A stretch of 64,000 nucleotides of DNA from Typhlomys cinereus. Lineage: Eukaryota > Chordata > Mammalia > Rodentia > Platacanthomyidae. The stretch covers positions 34,072 through 98,071 of the forward strand of contig JALPQD010000414.1 of the NCBI GenBank assembly GCA_023101885.1. The letters are read 5' to 3'. A program made the position numbers and the translations under genes. Shown one piece after another: positions 25,191 to 37,962 of the stretch. The notes under the pieces were generated by a model. That model was not told the origin of the DNA. It saw only the letters and a program-made list of their open reading frames with translations, and did not search any database. The first letter of the stretch is position 1. Each line of letters begins with the position of its first letter.

Positions 25191-26097
25191 AAGTATCTTT
25201 AAGAGCTACTACTCCTGTATTAAATGACAGGGAAGAGCACTGGCCAGAAGCCCCTCCCCTCAGTCTACACTGGGTCATAACTTTATAGCTCAGCAGGATT
25301 AATTTAGCAAAAGAGTGGCTGCCAAGCCCAGTGTGGAGCCTCTCACTGCCCCTTTCAGAAGCCCCCATGTACAAGGTGTAACTCAAGGGCAGCAGCGTGG
25401 TGAGACCCTCTGGGAGCTGAAGATGAGAAGCAGACTCGCATTAAATTTCTGCCTCCAGGGCATCAGCCAGGTTGGGGACACTTCAGCCAACATTCTCCAG
25501 TGTCCCCTGTGCAACTGCTCTGTGCAGAGGAGCATGTTCAGGCCCAACAAGTTGTTGGCTAATCTGATGGAGCAAACCCAAACTATGGAACCACAGGGGG
25601 AGGACCTGACCTGCCATCAGCACGGGGAGAAGATCCATTACTTCTGTGAGGATGATGGGGAGTTCCTATGTCTGGTGTGTCGTGATGCCAAGAACCACAA
25701 GTCCCACCATTGCACCTTGATAAATGAGGCTGCTCAGCACTACAAGGTAAGTGGCCGGGCCAGGAGGAGTTGAGGGGGGAGAGGAACTGGTACCTGTCCC
25801 AGTGATTAGCACCCATGGCCCTACTTCTCACCCCACTCCTCGGACTTGAGTGGGTAGTTTATAGACAGGCACTGTGGACTCACAGACCTCTCTTCTATGA
25901 ACCAGGAGGGACAAGGACCAAACAGAAGTTTGACTCAGAAGGACTCAAGTCTTGGGGTTACTGCTGATCCTCAAGGACTCCCCTCTCCCAACAGGCTGCT
26001 CTCACCTCACTGGGGATGAAACTCAGGGCCTTGGAAAAGTTAGTGTTCTACCACAGAGCCACATGTGCAATCCTGGTGTCTCTCTTCTCAATGGGAC

Positions 26098-26455
26098 TGT
26101 CATGGTTTGAAATGTGTCCCCCACAGTCTCATGTATTTGGCAAGGTCATGGCACCTTGAGAGGTGGAGCCTTGCTGGAGGAAGGCAGTCATAAGGGGTGG
26201 GCCTTGAGGTGGATTAGTCTCACCCTACCTCCGGGAGAAGTCTGCCTTTGCTGCAAGCAGTCTGCAGCTCTCAGCTTCCAAGATGTCTGCGGTGACTTAG
26301 CCTCCTCCAGCTTTGGCCAGCCAGCCATGCTACCTCTGTTTTGAGAGACTGTATCTTCCCTCTGGAACCGTAAGCTGAATAAATCTCCCTTTCTCCCTTA
26401 AGTTGCTTGACTTTGGGTGCTCTCTCACAGCAATAGTTAAGAGTAACCGTTACAG
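26098..26455 (+). mobile_element. LTR-like insertion in an intron of copy 2
   Basis: Sequence from TGTCATGG to GTTACA that is missing from copies 1 and 3 at the matching place (about 10010 and 51356). The layout, including an internal aataaatctcc and TG...CA ends, resembles MaLR-type solo LTRs. The 5-bp flanks are diverged. Confidence 0.5.
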
Positions 26456-29400
26456 AAATAGACCTGACCTATCTGCTAAAAAGTTGACAGAACAGAGGAG
26501 GACAAGCCTCTCTCTGACAATCCCAAAGCACCATCCACATAATCAGAGCTAGTTGTTAACAGGTGTCATTTTCTTATGCTGCTGAAGTTCTAGGATTCTT
26601 ATTCCTGCTGTGCCCTCTCCCCAGCATGAAAAGAAAGGAGGCAGCTCATAACAACACCAGGACCCCCAGGAGATGTCAGTGGGCCTCCTCCACAGAGCCA
26701 GAGCCTGCCTAAGTGCTCTCTTCCTACAGGGACTCATTGAAAATCAAGTGGATGTTTTGAATCAGAAGAAGGAGGAGATACTACAAGAGAAGGTGCAAGG
26801 CAAAGGGATGATTACTGCCTTCAGAGTAAGTGAGAACCTTCAGGGAAGCTTCTAGTACTTCCTATGCACTGAGCCAGGACAAAGCCCAGAGACAGAGACA
26901 TTGGGGAGAGGGTTTGGGAAGACGTTCAACAGGGGATGTGTCCCAGTTCTGTCCCTAGGGTGACCTTCCTGGGTGGAATCAGCCTGGAAGGAGTGCAGGT
27001 CCACTCTTCCACCTCATATGTGTTGGTGTAAGGAAAACCTTTACTTCTCTGAAAACTCAAACTAACAAGTAGAAGCTGAGCAGTCATGCTCTATCCCAGT
27101 TAGAAAAGACACAGGCTGTACCTTTCTTGATCTGTCACTGTATGTATGTATGCCATCTAAAACTGTTAAGACTTTTACTTTTTCATTTGTTTTTCTTGAG
27201 ACTGGATCTCATAGAGTCCAGGCTAGCTTCAAATGTGCTCATGAATTATGTTAAGCAAACATGACTTTCATTTCTGATCCTTTTTCTGAGATCCGGATCA
27301 AAGGCCTGTGAAACCACGCCCAGTTACTGGGTCCCAGCAGCCAACACAGGGTTTGTTTGAGGCAAGGGGCTCACATAGCCCAGACTGGTCTCAAGTGGAC
27401 ACTTGCCTTGAACTGCTGACCCTCCTCCCTCCACTGAGATGCAGGTGTGCTGATCTCCACCTGGCAACGTGAGTGTATATGCTCAGGTCCTTAGATGTAA
27501 CCATAAACGTCATTTAGCTTAAATCTGAGCACAGATGACAGTTCTTTGGATCTTCTTTGTCCTCTCCTTTCCAGCAGCCCTACCCCAGCCAGCTAGTCTG
27601 TATGGGTGTTCAGTCTAAACATTATACATGTAAAAAAATGAATGGAGGGCTGGAAGGACCCTGGAGGCCCAGCTCATCTCTCTAATCCCTCCCTTTGTCT
27701 CAGACCAAGGTGTATCTGGAAAGACTGAAAACCATTGAGGAATTTAAGGTCTTAAAGCAGAGGATGGAGGAGGAAGTACTTTATCCTGTCCAGGTTGGAC
27801 TGGCTGGAGCAGCAGGAAGCCAGGCAGATGCAGCACTATGTCACTGACATCTATGAGCAGCTGGACGCCCTCAACAAGCTCATGGAGTCCCTGGTGGCCA
27901 AGCTGCAAATGCCGCCCATGCAGCTGCTGGAGGTGAGTCCTGGGAGCAGAGCTGTGGACAGGCAGCTCCTCCCCTGTCTCAGGATGGAGCGTGGACGACC
28001 TGGCAGAATGACCCAGAAGCCTGGCTCTTCCCTCCTCTGGCCCAGGGAATCCAGCTGAAAGTCCACCTTGCTGGTCCTTACCTGCACTCCCAGTATTCAG
28101 GATATGGAGGTGGGAGGACTGCTCCAGCTTGAGGCCAGTCTGTGGTAAAGAGTAAGAGTCTGTCTCACACGAGGGTGGGCAGGCTGTGTGAGTCCTGTAT
28201 CCCTAGTGCTTGGGCAGTATGTGGAGTCCCTGGATCGCCAAGAGTCAGGGCCAGCCTGGGCAATAGAATAGGGCTCCCATTTCAACAAATAAACAAATAT
28301 CCCACTAAAAGAGGGATTGGAGAGATGGCTGAGTGGTTAATGTGTTTTCCACACAAACGTGAGGGCCTGTGTTTGAATGCCCAGCCTCGGGTACATAATG
28401 AGACAGTATCTCTAAGGAAAAAATAATGTAGTTTGTCACACTGACCATGGTTCAAGATTCAGGGCCCACATGAGGTGTGTGGTTGCCACCTCACTGCACA
28501 GTGTGGGTGCAACAGATGACAAAATAAGCTGAGAGGATCCCTCCTGAGCTCAAGACCTGTCCTCTGTAGGCTTCTGTTAGTGTCATTACTCCTTTCTGCA
28601 GCAAAATACTTGACCTGAACAACTCAGGGGAAAAGGGTTTAATTGGCTCATGATTCAGGGTTAGGGCCCATTACTGGGGGAACCTAGTATACCTAGACCC
28701 ATGTCATCCACAGCATGAGCCGAGAGTGATGGGTCAATGCAGGTTTACAGTAGGTTCTCCTGAGCCTTATATGGAGGCCCTGCCTAGAGAAAGGCACTAA
28801 CCACAATATGCTGAGTCTTCTCATGTTGATAAATGCAATAAAGAGCATCCCTTTCACTGGTCCAGAGGCCAGTAGTAATCTGGAGAATCCTTTCCAGGAG
28901 TTTCTGGAGTCCTGCCCTCTAGGTAGCAGGTCAGCCTTACTCCCCATAGCTTCATTGCTTTTCTTAGGGAACAGGGTTTCAGGTAAGCCAGGCTGGCCTC
29001 AGGCTGCACTTAGCTGATGCTGTCCTGGGTCGGCTGATCCTCCTTTCTCCACCCACCTGGGGCTGGGGAGTACAGGAGCTCTCCAGTGAGCCTCCTTTCT
29101 ATTTCTCTTTTGAAAGAAAACCATGGAAAGTCATTGTAGCCTTTGTCCTGACTAGTCTAGCAGAGTTCCCCCACCTCCATTCCCACCCACCCCTGTTCTG
29201 GTTCTTTCTGAGGCAGAATTCATCTTCAGAATATTGCTCTGCCTTCTGTCCTCCGACCCTGTGCTTCTTGAGATCTGACATGTTGGGTTCCTCTTAGAAA
29301 CAACTCTCCAGGACGCCAGGTTGATGGGCACAAAGAAAGTGAGGAAGGAAGAGAGAGAACATGGATGCTGGAGTTGCTCTCCCTTGATCTGAGTGTGAGC

Positions 29401-31559
29401 CTTGCTCTCCATTTTTGCAGATCAAGAGCTCTGAGGCTGCTCTCTTTCTCTTGCAGGACATCAAGGCAACCCTGAGCAGGTATGATGGGCCATGCCACAC
29501 ATACCTGGCTTGCTGGATCACTGAAGCACACACAGTCAGCCTCTGTACACAGGCTGTGTGTGCCTGCCCTGCTGTGCAGGGTGCACCAGGAACTTGGGAC
29601 TGCTGGGAAGACTAGCAGTCTGCACTTCTGCTCCTAGCTGTCTCCTCCTTCTAGGCACCCTGCATGGGCTCCTTCTTAGCTGTGTGGTCCTGGTCTCTTG
29701 CTCTGTCTCCCCACTCTGTTCTTTCCCTTCCCTCTATCTCTCCCCATCTTCTCCTCAGCTCTCCTCATTCCAGCCCAGCCTAGTCCTGACACCCAGCTCA
29801 CTAGCCTGAGGCTGCACCCCTCTCCTCAGCTCCATTCCTGCAGCCCTGTCACAGGCTCTAGTCCTGAGCAGCCACCCAATTGGGCTGTGTCTTCACAGGA
29901 GTGAGAAGTTTCAGTTTCATAATCCAACCCCGATTCCTGCAAACCTGGAGAAAAAAATCAGTGAAATACTATCAAGACATCACTGCACCATTAGGAACCT
30001 AAGCAAAGTCAGAGGTGAGGACAGGCTGCCCCCACCTGCCTCTGGGGACCCTCTTCATTATCCATGGGACTTCCTGAGCCCACAGTGGCCAGCAGTGGTC
30101 CTGGGACTCCAGGAGTGTCAGTTGAGCACTTTACAGGCTCCTGCATCCAGGCAGATTTCACACTGTCTCCCAATTGGGACTTGTTTGTCTGCTGGACCCT
30201 CTGTGACAGCCGGACTTATGATGGTGTAACTGGCATGATTGGGGATAAATCTAGGCTGTGGCAGCCTCAGCAAAAGGGGTGGTGTTACATTTCCCAATGA
30301 GCCAATTATTGTTCAATAATTGAAGGGAGATAAAGGAGATTTAATAACTGTGACCACATTCTGGGAGTCCAAATGACCTCAAGTTGAACCTCAGGGATCT
30401 GACATGAGTTTTAGGTTTAAATGGAGGAAGAAGTGAAAAGCAAGCGCTCGCATGTGAGGCTGCTCCTGTATGTCTTCTGCATCTGGACAGGGCTGCACTG
30501 GAGGTCACGGCAGCGGAGCTGAGGGCAGCCCCCCTCCCTATTTGGCACCTTCTGGGTCCTCTGAGAATATGACAGACCCCAGTTCCCACCTCTCCCAGTC
30601 ATCTGAAGCCAGGTCACTGCTGGGCAGCCCAGGTTTCCTTGCTTAACCTCCCTGGACTCTCAATGTCCTTCATTCTCTGCCACAGAGGACATCCAGGCTG
30701 AAGGGGAGAAGGACAGATGCACCTTCCTGGAGGGCATGGAAGACGAGGACCAGAAGAGCTGTGAGTGTGCTGGGGGCTGCTTCCTTCCTGTGTGGGGAAG
30801 AGGAAGACAAGGATAGAACTCTTCCACAGGCTGGGAAAGTCCCAGGTGTGGGTGACCTTTAGTGGAGAATAGGCTTACAAGGAAATACTTTGTTGATGAC
30901 AACCACATAGCTCACTATATAGAGGAACTTGGTGCAGGTGGAGTGACTCCTGGGGTCTAGTCAGCACCCCAACTCTGACGAGTGGGGACCCACCTCCCTG
31001 ACAGCCTGCACAGAGCTAGTTCTGTGGTGAAGTTGTTAGTGTCACAGCTGGGACTCAGCAGCCCCAACAAGCCAGACAGAACCTCCCAGTCCCAATAGGA
31101 CAATTCGAGAGACAAGTAAGAGATCAGAGAAGATTTATTCAATGTGGTCATATTGAGAAAGGGGGAAATAAAGGCGTCTTTTGACTTCTAGTTCTATCTT
31201 AGGGATCCTGACAGGAGGACTGACCATCACTGCTTCAGCTCTGATGTCTCCAGCCAGAAGCTCTGTCGTCTCCAGCCAGAAGCTCTGTCATTGTCTGACA
31301 CTGTGAGATGAGATCCTCTCCTGTAGACAAGTTCTTCTCTGGCAGCACCTGGACCTCAGCCTTTCTCTTCCTCCACATGGGATTTCTGGGGAGATTTTAA
31401 TTTCTTGGGGACCATTGTTTCAATAATCTGATGTCCTAAGGAGATGAACATATGTCATATTCATGAATATCTCCTGTCCAGAATGCACCAGAAGAACCTT
31501 TCTTTTAAATTTTCTTTCTTTCTCTTTTTCTTTCTCTTTCTTTCTTTTTCTTTCTTTCT

Positions 31560-31682
31560 TGGATTGGAGAGACAGCTCAGTGGGTTAGAAACCTGCTTGC
31601 AAACATGGCCACCTGAGTTCAATATCCAGAGAACACGTGACACAAAGACAGAACCTCTCCCCATGTGCCATGGAATGTATGG

Positions 31683-31727
<45 letters not shown>

Positions 31728-31745
31728 CTCTCTCTCTCTCACATA
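31560..31745 (+). mobile_element. SINE with TC tail, copy 2 intron
   Basis: Same insertion as 15435-15640, with an uninterrupted TC run at 31686-31722. Confidence 0.5.
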
Positions 31746-32542
31746 CACACACATAAATAAAAAATATTTTAAAGCAAATTTTATTGAGAGAGAGAGAGCG
31801 AGAAAGTGCACACATGAACAAAGGTAGAATTCAGAGGAGTTTTCAGAAGTTAGTTCTGTCCTTTCACCACGTGAGCTTCCACAAATAAAACTTATGTTGT
31901 CCCATCTGTGAGTTGGCACTTTATATGCCAAAACCTAGTTTTTTGCCCCTAAAGAATCATTTCCTAAAGGCTCTCAGTTTGCCTGGCAAACCACATGTAA
32001 CCTCAACCCCCACAACTCACCTCCAAGGCAGGTGCTGCCAGCTGCTTATTCTGTGGCTCCCTGAGCTCCGGGAGGAGGGCGCATCTCCTAGGTCCTGCGA
32101 TGAGTAAGTGGAGGAGAGAGCATTGGAGCTCACTTCCCCATCACTGAGCCTGGGGCAGCTGCAAGAGGACCACCACGGCTAGAGGTCACAAGTCACAGTT
32201 GGAGGTCATGAGTCCCAGGCTAGCCAGGGCTACATATGACACCGTCTCCCAAGACAGCACAAGAAACAATTTATGCAGAAATTGGAAGCTGCCTTATGCA
32301 TCCAGTGATCCAGGGCAGCCCTTCAGTTCAGGAGGGACTCCTGGAGGTTGAGGAGAGGTCATCTTCAGTTCCTTGACTCTTCAAGACATTCTGCAGAGTG
32401 TTTAGTCTGTCCAGTCCCACCCAGCACTACCAACCAGGGTAGGACCCCTTCGCCTGTCACTGAAAACCGGAAGCTTCTATACTTCCCATCTGAGTCACTG
32501 ATGGCTGCTGTGTGGTCCCTGATGTTTGCAGCTTCTGCTTTT

Positions 32543-32568
32543 TTTTAAAATTTTTTATTTATTTATTT

Positions 32569-32650
<82 letters not shown>

Positions 32651-32867
32651 GACACTATGTGTGCTTGTGGAGGACCAAAGATGACTTCGGCAATCATCCT
32701 GCATTGCTTCTACCTCCTTCTTGCTCCTTGCTCTGGGATTTCCCAGGTGCTGCCCACCAGGGCCAGAAGTGGAGGCTTGCCTGGTGTTTTTAGGTGGGAC
32801 CTGGGATCTGAACTCAGGACTTCTACTTGCAAGGCAGAGGCTTAACCCCTGAGCCATCTCTCCAGCC
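32543..32867 (-). mobile_element. SINE (older type) in the last intron region of copy 2
   Basis: Reverse orientation with an expanded TG/GA tail (32569-32650). A 14-bp duplication cagcttctgctttt flanks it (32529-32542 and 32868-32881). Copy 1 is empty at about 16425. It lies about 50 bp before the small linker exon. Confidence 0.8.
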
Positions 32868-32917
32868 CAGCTTCTGCTTTTAAAGAACAAGATTTGTTTT
32901 CTCTCTTTAATCCCTAG

Positions 32918-32956
32918 GAGGCCTGTTAGAGACCAAGTCGGGGCCACCCACCTCAG
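32918..32956 (+). pseudogene. Copy 2 small linker exon with nonsense codon and tandem acceptor
   Basis: This corresponds to the 42-bp exon of copy 1 (16476-16517; reads W-G-L-L-E-T-N). Here it is 39 bp, and the first codon becomes TGA. The acceptor reads ctaggag, a NAGNAG pattern, so splicing three bases later would remove the stop and keep frame. The equivalent exon has been deleted from copy 3, between about 57254 and 57255. Confidence 0.7.
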
Positions 32957-33286
32957 GTAGGAGCCTGCACACAGACACTCCTGCTTGGAGCAGGGAGTGG
33001 GATGAGGTGGAGAACACCAGGGGTTCTGAGCTTGGGAGGTGGAGGCAAGAAGAGGGGAGACAAGTCTATCTTAGCTACACAGGGAGGGAGCTTGAGGCCA
33101 GTTTGGGCCACGTGGACCCCATCTCAGAAAAGCAAAAAGAATGAAACTTCAAGGATAGGTGGGGGCCAAGACCTCCCAGGACTCAGGGTGCGAATCCAGC
33201 CAGAAAGCGTCCCTACAACTGCACCCAGCAAGGCTGGAAACCTGAGCTGAGAATCTGACCTCCGACTCTTTCTTGTCTGTCCTTAG

Positions 33287-33928
33287 ACCACATGACCCTG
33301 GATGTGAACACTGCTGAAGGACACCTTGTGGTTTCTCAGGATCTCAAGACAGTGAAGCGGGATGCAGCCTGTGGGGGAGACTCTCTTAAGCGCGCCAACC
33401 CCCCCCCCCCGTGTCTCTATCCATTCCAAATCTTGTTAAGCTCCCCAGCCCCGAGCTCTGGCAGGTGGATCTGGGAGGCAGAGCTCCAGGGACCCGAGGG
33501 CGGGGCCTGTATGGTGGGTGTGTCTTCAGAGGTGCCTTCTGGCTGCAGCTTCCTGCAGGAGAAGTCATGGCTCAGCTTGTGGGCCATTAGGGTTTCATCC
33601 TCGGGATGCCAGCTCCTCACTCAGGAAGGTGTCTTAGAGTATCTGTCGGTCAGCCCTCAGAGAGTGGGCGTCTGCGTGGATCTTGACCACGGGGAGTTCG
33701 TCTTCTTTGACGCCTCCACTAGCCATCACATCCACACCTTCAACACCTCTTTTTTTTTTTTTTTTTAATTTTTTATTTATTATTTATTCAATTGTGCGTG
33801 TATGTGTGTGTGCGCATGTGTACGTATGTGTGCGTGTGTGTGTGTGTGTCAACACCTCTTTTAAAGGGCCTGTTTTCCCCTTTTACGGGCTCCGGGGTCC
33901 TGGCTCCCAGATCACACTGAGGCTCTAG
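33287..33928 (+). pseudogene. Copy 2 SPRY exon interrupted by SINE tail
   Basis: The reading frame is close to that of copy 3 (MTLDVNTAEG, GRWIWEAELQ, GVCVDLDHGEFVFFDAS). It breaks after HIHTFNTSF, where a T-rich, TG-rich insert begins. After the insert the domain resumes and ends at TAG 33926-33928. A 14-bp target duplication flanks the insert (33740-33753 and 33849-33862). Confidence 0.9.
33754..33848 (-). mobile_element. SINE tail fragment inserted in the copy 2 SPRY exon
   Basis: T run, then attcaattgtgcgtg and a TG-rich stretch. This equals the 3' tail of the young SINE type read in reverse. The tRNA-like head is missing, so it is a truncated insertion, flanked by tcaacacctctttt twice. 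Confidence 0.8.
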
Positions 33929-34717
33929 AGATGTTCTCATCTCTCCTCTGTTAGATGTTAGGCATGTTAAATACAAAATGGCTCAAGCTGCCTCCCTCTG
34001 CCTCCTGTGTACATGTCCAGACAAGGGCTTTTCACAGTCCTCAGCCGGCCTAGACAGGGCAGCCCATCTGCCACTGTGCCAAGGACAGCTTCACAGCCCC
34101 CAGCCTGCTGCAGCTTCTCCACAGCCCCCAGTCCACCTGCAACTAAGACAAATTGGCACATTCTCCCAAAGAAAAATTTTCACCCACCGGGAGAGTAGCC
34201 CCCCCCCTGGAGAGTAGCCCCCCATCCCAGCACATGCCCCTGCGCTATGCTCACATGCACATGCCCTATAAGAAGAACACAGAATTAGATTTTCACTGCT
34301 GCCTCTCTGTCTGTTTTAGAGAAGCCATGCCACTTGCTGCTTGACTATTTGTCCTGCCTACTTGGCAATAAATCTGCCATGCACCTTGCTGCTTGCTGCT
34401 TGCCATCCTTCTCGTCCCCTGCCTGCTTGATAATAAATCTGCTTTGTACATTATGTGCTGGTTTTGGTGTGACTTTACATTCCTGATCATTCTGATGTGG
34501 GGGGAGCTTTGCCAAGAGCCCCCACAACCTACATCCCTTTCTTACTGTTTCCTAGGTGCCTGAGGTGTGGGGGACGCACACTGCAGCTACAGGTGTCAGG
34601 GTCTGGGCCGGCATAGAACATGCTTTGCAGCTGGCTTTGAACTCTCATCCTTCCTGTATCTCCTAACCACTGAGATGACAGGAGTAAATGTTACACCCTG
34701 CCGTGCTATTTTTTTTT

Positions 34718-34880
34718 TAGTGTGTGTGTGTGCGTGTGTGTGTGTGTGTGTGTGTAGAAGAGGGCACTTGAGTGTATGTGCCTGTGGAGGTCCAAAATGA
34801 CTTCAGAAATCATCCTGATTGCTCTGTCTCTACACTTCTCTCTGGGGTTTCCAAAGTTCTGCCTTCCAGGGCTTGACATC
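34718..34880 (-). mobile_element. SINE fragment (older type), downstream of copy 2
   Basis: TG repeat followed by tgtgcctgtggaggtcc and a partial body. The counterpart in unit 3 is 58835-59000. Confidence 0.5.
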
Positions 34881-35920
34881 ACAGAGATTTATGAGTTCAT
34901 CTTGACCCCGTGTTCCCATGCTGCTCCTAAGCAATCAACACATCTGGCCATGTCAGACTGTATGTCTGAGGCAGAGGATCACAGAACAGGAAGATCTGCT
35001 GGAGAGAGGGGGCAGAAGAAGTGTGGGAAGAAAGGGACCAGCCAGGTGTGGACAGGAAACAGGGAGGGGGAGGATGGTGGCTGTGATTGGATTAATCAGC
35101 CAAACTAAATGGCACACAAATGAACACGCCGTCATGAAGCTCATTACTCTGTATGCTAACCTAGAAAGGAAATAACAAGTTTTTAAGCAAATTTGGATGA
35201 TGAATTCTCTGAATGTAACAAGACTTCCTGGATGTGGCCTCTTCATCCTCCCCAGCCCCTACTCCTAGTGCTGGGCCATGTCTTTAACTGTAGGTCTCCA
35301 CTAGGATGCCCCTCCCTTTGAGCCCAGTGGATCACACTGAAACATCCTCACTGTTCTTCTCAGACTGTTTTCTTCCTGGTCATAAAGCCTTGTTTACTTC
35401 CTTTCTTGTTGCCTTCCTTGTTCACTGAGTCTATTTTGTTCAGTGCTGACTCTGTCAGGTAGGCCGGGCTTATGTGTTTTCCTTATTTGCCTTCATTGCC
35501 TGTCAATACTTAAACATGGGCTTGAATTCCTCAACCATGAGTCCTCTGCACTCCCATCAACCTAACATGACATCCTCTCACAGCTGTCTCACTGAGGGCT
35601 CAACTCCTGGCAGACATGGAGCTCTAGAGCAAAGGGGGTCAGCCTTCTGAATTACTTGTCTGTCTTTCCATATTCACTCCCCATCTGGACTCCTTGTTTC
35701 TCATTATATATCACAGCAATGTTCTTTAAAAGTTAAGAGTCTAGAAACTTTGGAAATTGACCTTTAAGACTAATGATGTAGCTCAGGGATAGAATACTAG
35801 GGTAACATAGGCAAGGCCTTGGGTTAGAATCCCAATTCATTAAGAAAAAGAAAAAAAGAAGGAAAAGAAAAGAAAAACAAAGAAAGAAGAGAAAAGAGAA
35901 AACTCAGCTTTCAAGGACTG

Positions 35921-36077
35921 GCAAAGTAGCTCAGCAGATAAGGCACCTGCTCACAAGGGTAAGGTACCTGGCAACTTGGGTTCAGTCTTTGGAAACCCAC
36001 ATGTGCACATAGTGGGAGGAAAGAAGTGGCCTCTGATCTCTACCTGTGCATCATGGCATAAATGTGTTCAGCTGTTC

Positions 36078-36121
<44 letters not shown>

Positions 36122-36122
36122 C
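35921..36122 (+). mobile_element. SINE with TCTA tail, downstream of copy 2
   Basis: Head ggcaaagtagctcagcag, ending in a (TCTA)n tail at about 36079-36120. A diverged counterpart is at 60020-60170. Confidence 0.45.
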
Positions 36123-36987
36123 TCTCTCTTCCTCAAAATCCAAATCCAAAACCAAACAACAACAATATCACACCCCTCATCATTTGCTACTGGGCAGAAT
36201 AACACCGTGGTGCTCATACCTGACATGGAAGTAAAGTGCAGGGAAGCTGGGGAGGGGCAGTTTTCATTCCCACCAATGGCATCAATACAACTTCATGTAA
36301 CTTTTATGCCTGTCTATCAACAATATTCTCCTTCAAAGTGATAAACCAGATTAAACAGAGAACAGAAACTAATTTTTAGCATTTATTTGTTTAGTGTATG
36401 CATGTAATTGACGATGCATGCTGTGGTGGAAGTTTGGAAGTCAGAGGACAACTTGTGGCAATCAGTCCCTTCCACCATGAGGGTCCTGGGAACTGAATTC
36501 TGGTCTTCAGACTTGTGGTAAGCGCCCTTAAACTACACCATTCCTCTGGGACATGGACAGCCATTGAAGCCACGTAACTACCAATTACAAGCTCTCATTC
36601 ATAATTTCTGAGCACCAGAGCTGAAGAGTGGGCTGCTGGGCAAGGGCTCAACCATAGAGTAAAGGCAACAGGAGGAAATGGGTGTGGCATATACCTCTGT
36701 TCCACAGATGGCTTTGGAGCAACTGGAACTCATTGTAAGGACCTGGTATCAACACAGGGAGAACTCAGCCAGCTGCCAAGACAAGAGGACAGGTCTATTC
36801 GGGCATCCTGAGACAGCATGGTCTCTGCAGCAGAGCAGAGGGAAACAGGTGCATCTTTCCTCCTTAGTCCTCAGAGCACCTGGTGGGAACCTGCCAGTGC
36901 TGGGGCTGCATCAGCTGGTGACAGAGCCCTCCCTGGAAGGCAGGAGACACGGGTTCAAAACCCAGCATTGAAAACAAGTCTTGAAAA

Positions 36988-37140
36988 ATTTTAAAGAGAA
37001 GAATATGAAGAAGAAGGAGGAGGAGGAAGAGGAAGAGGGGAAAGAGGGAAGAGGAAAAGAAGAGGAGGAAGAAGGGGAGTAGGAAAGGGAGCAAGAAGGG
37101 GACCAAGAAGGGGAGGAATAAGAGGAGAAGGAACATGAGA
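36988..37140. repeat. Purine tract (GAA/GGA) in the spacer
   Basis: Nearly pure A/G for about 150 bases. Confidence 0.75.
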
Positions 37141-37251
37141 AATCACCCTGGATTGCTCTATCTCTATACTTCACTCTGGGGTTTCCAAGGCCCTGCCCTC
37201 CAAGTTTTATACAAAGAATAGGACAAGATGTATGTGCAATAAATAGTGGTA

Positions 37252-37441
37252 GGAGGATCTGTAAGATGGCTCAGTGGGCAACGTTGCCTTTGTGTAAATC
37301 TGGTGACCTTAGTTCAGTCCGCATGATCCCATAGGGTGGAAGGAAAGAAATGACTTCCAAAAGTCATCCTCTGACCTCTACCCATGCATAGTCTCTCTGT
37401 ATCTCTCTGTCTATCTGTCTCTCTCTCTGTCTCTCTCTCTG

Positions 37442-37472
<31 letters not shown>

Positions 37473-37500
37473 GTCTTTGATAAACAAATAAGATATTTTT
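37252..37500 (+). mobile_element. SINE with TC/TCTG tail in the spacer
   Basis: Head taagatggctcagtggg, a body with cctctgacctctacccatg, and a TC-rich tail at 37381-37472. Confidence 0.5.
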
Positions 37501-37928
37501 AGAAAATAATGGTGAGTGAAATTTATTGTTACCTGGAAAAGGTCAAATTAGATTCCGACCTTACATGTTCATCAAAATATCCTGAATAATATAACTACTT
37601 CAAAATACATGTTAAAAGATGCTCTTTGCAACATTCTGTGTAATGCCAAAACAAAGCAATAACAAACCTGAAGTTTTCTATTGATGATGCAGTCATAGAA
37701 CAGAATGTAACACTGGAGAGCATTCAGAAGATCCGGATGTAGTGATGGAAAATGGAGAAATGTCCAAAGCATACTTTTAGATGATTAAAAACAAAATACG
37801 GGGAAGTTAGAAGTCTGTACATTTCTTATTGTTTTGTTAATGAATTTTTTTTCAGAATTGGGGATTGAAGCTGTGAGTTCATTACTGGCAGGCATGCACT
37901 GTATCAATAAGCTTTTTCAAAGGACATG

Positions 37929-37929
<1 letters not shown>

Positions 37930-37962
<33 letters not shown>
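37930..37962. repeat. TG microsatellite
   Basis: Uninterrupted TG repeat, followed by further TG/TA-rich sequence to about 38095. Confidence 0.8.

Larger units (their letters stand above)
25444..33928 (+). pseudogene. Trim31-like pseudogene, copy 2
   Basis: Exon remnants are 25444-25746, 26730-26825, 27704-27932, 29457-29479, 29899-30014, 30686-30760, 32918-32956 and 33287-33928. A deletion fused the 5' flank (to about 25442) straight to codon 34, removing the ATG and the first RING half. Codon 39 Cys is Gly (25459-25461). Two bases are missing near 27776 in the coiled coil, shifting frame. The codon joining the 75-bp exon to the next (T 30760 + GA 32918) is TGA where copy 1 has TGG. A SINE tail (33754-33848) interrupts the SPRY exon, which then reads into stop codons. 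The B-box and most of the SPRY frame are otherwise open, so decay is probably not ancient. Confidence 0.9.
16990..36760 (+). repeat. Segmental duplication unit 2
   Basis: This unit starts inside a solo LTR (equivalent to 43495-43880 in unit 3) directly after the broken SPRY exon of copy 1. It contains an L1, pseudogene copy 2 and about 2.8 kb of downstream sequence matching 58080-60850. Similarity to unit 3 stops near 36760. Confidence 0.8.
33929..36760. other. Downstream flank of copy 2, duplicated in unit 3
   Basis: This corresponds to 58079-60850. The first 500 bases hold candidate 3' UTR with two AATAAA motifs. The rest has SINE fragments, A-rich and TCTA repeats, and no open frame I can recognise. 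Confidence 0.6.

Noticed and set aside
36079..36120. Regular short repeats that might suggest a CRISPR array
   Set aside because: It is a plain TCTA microsatellite at a SINE tail in mammalian DNA.
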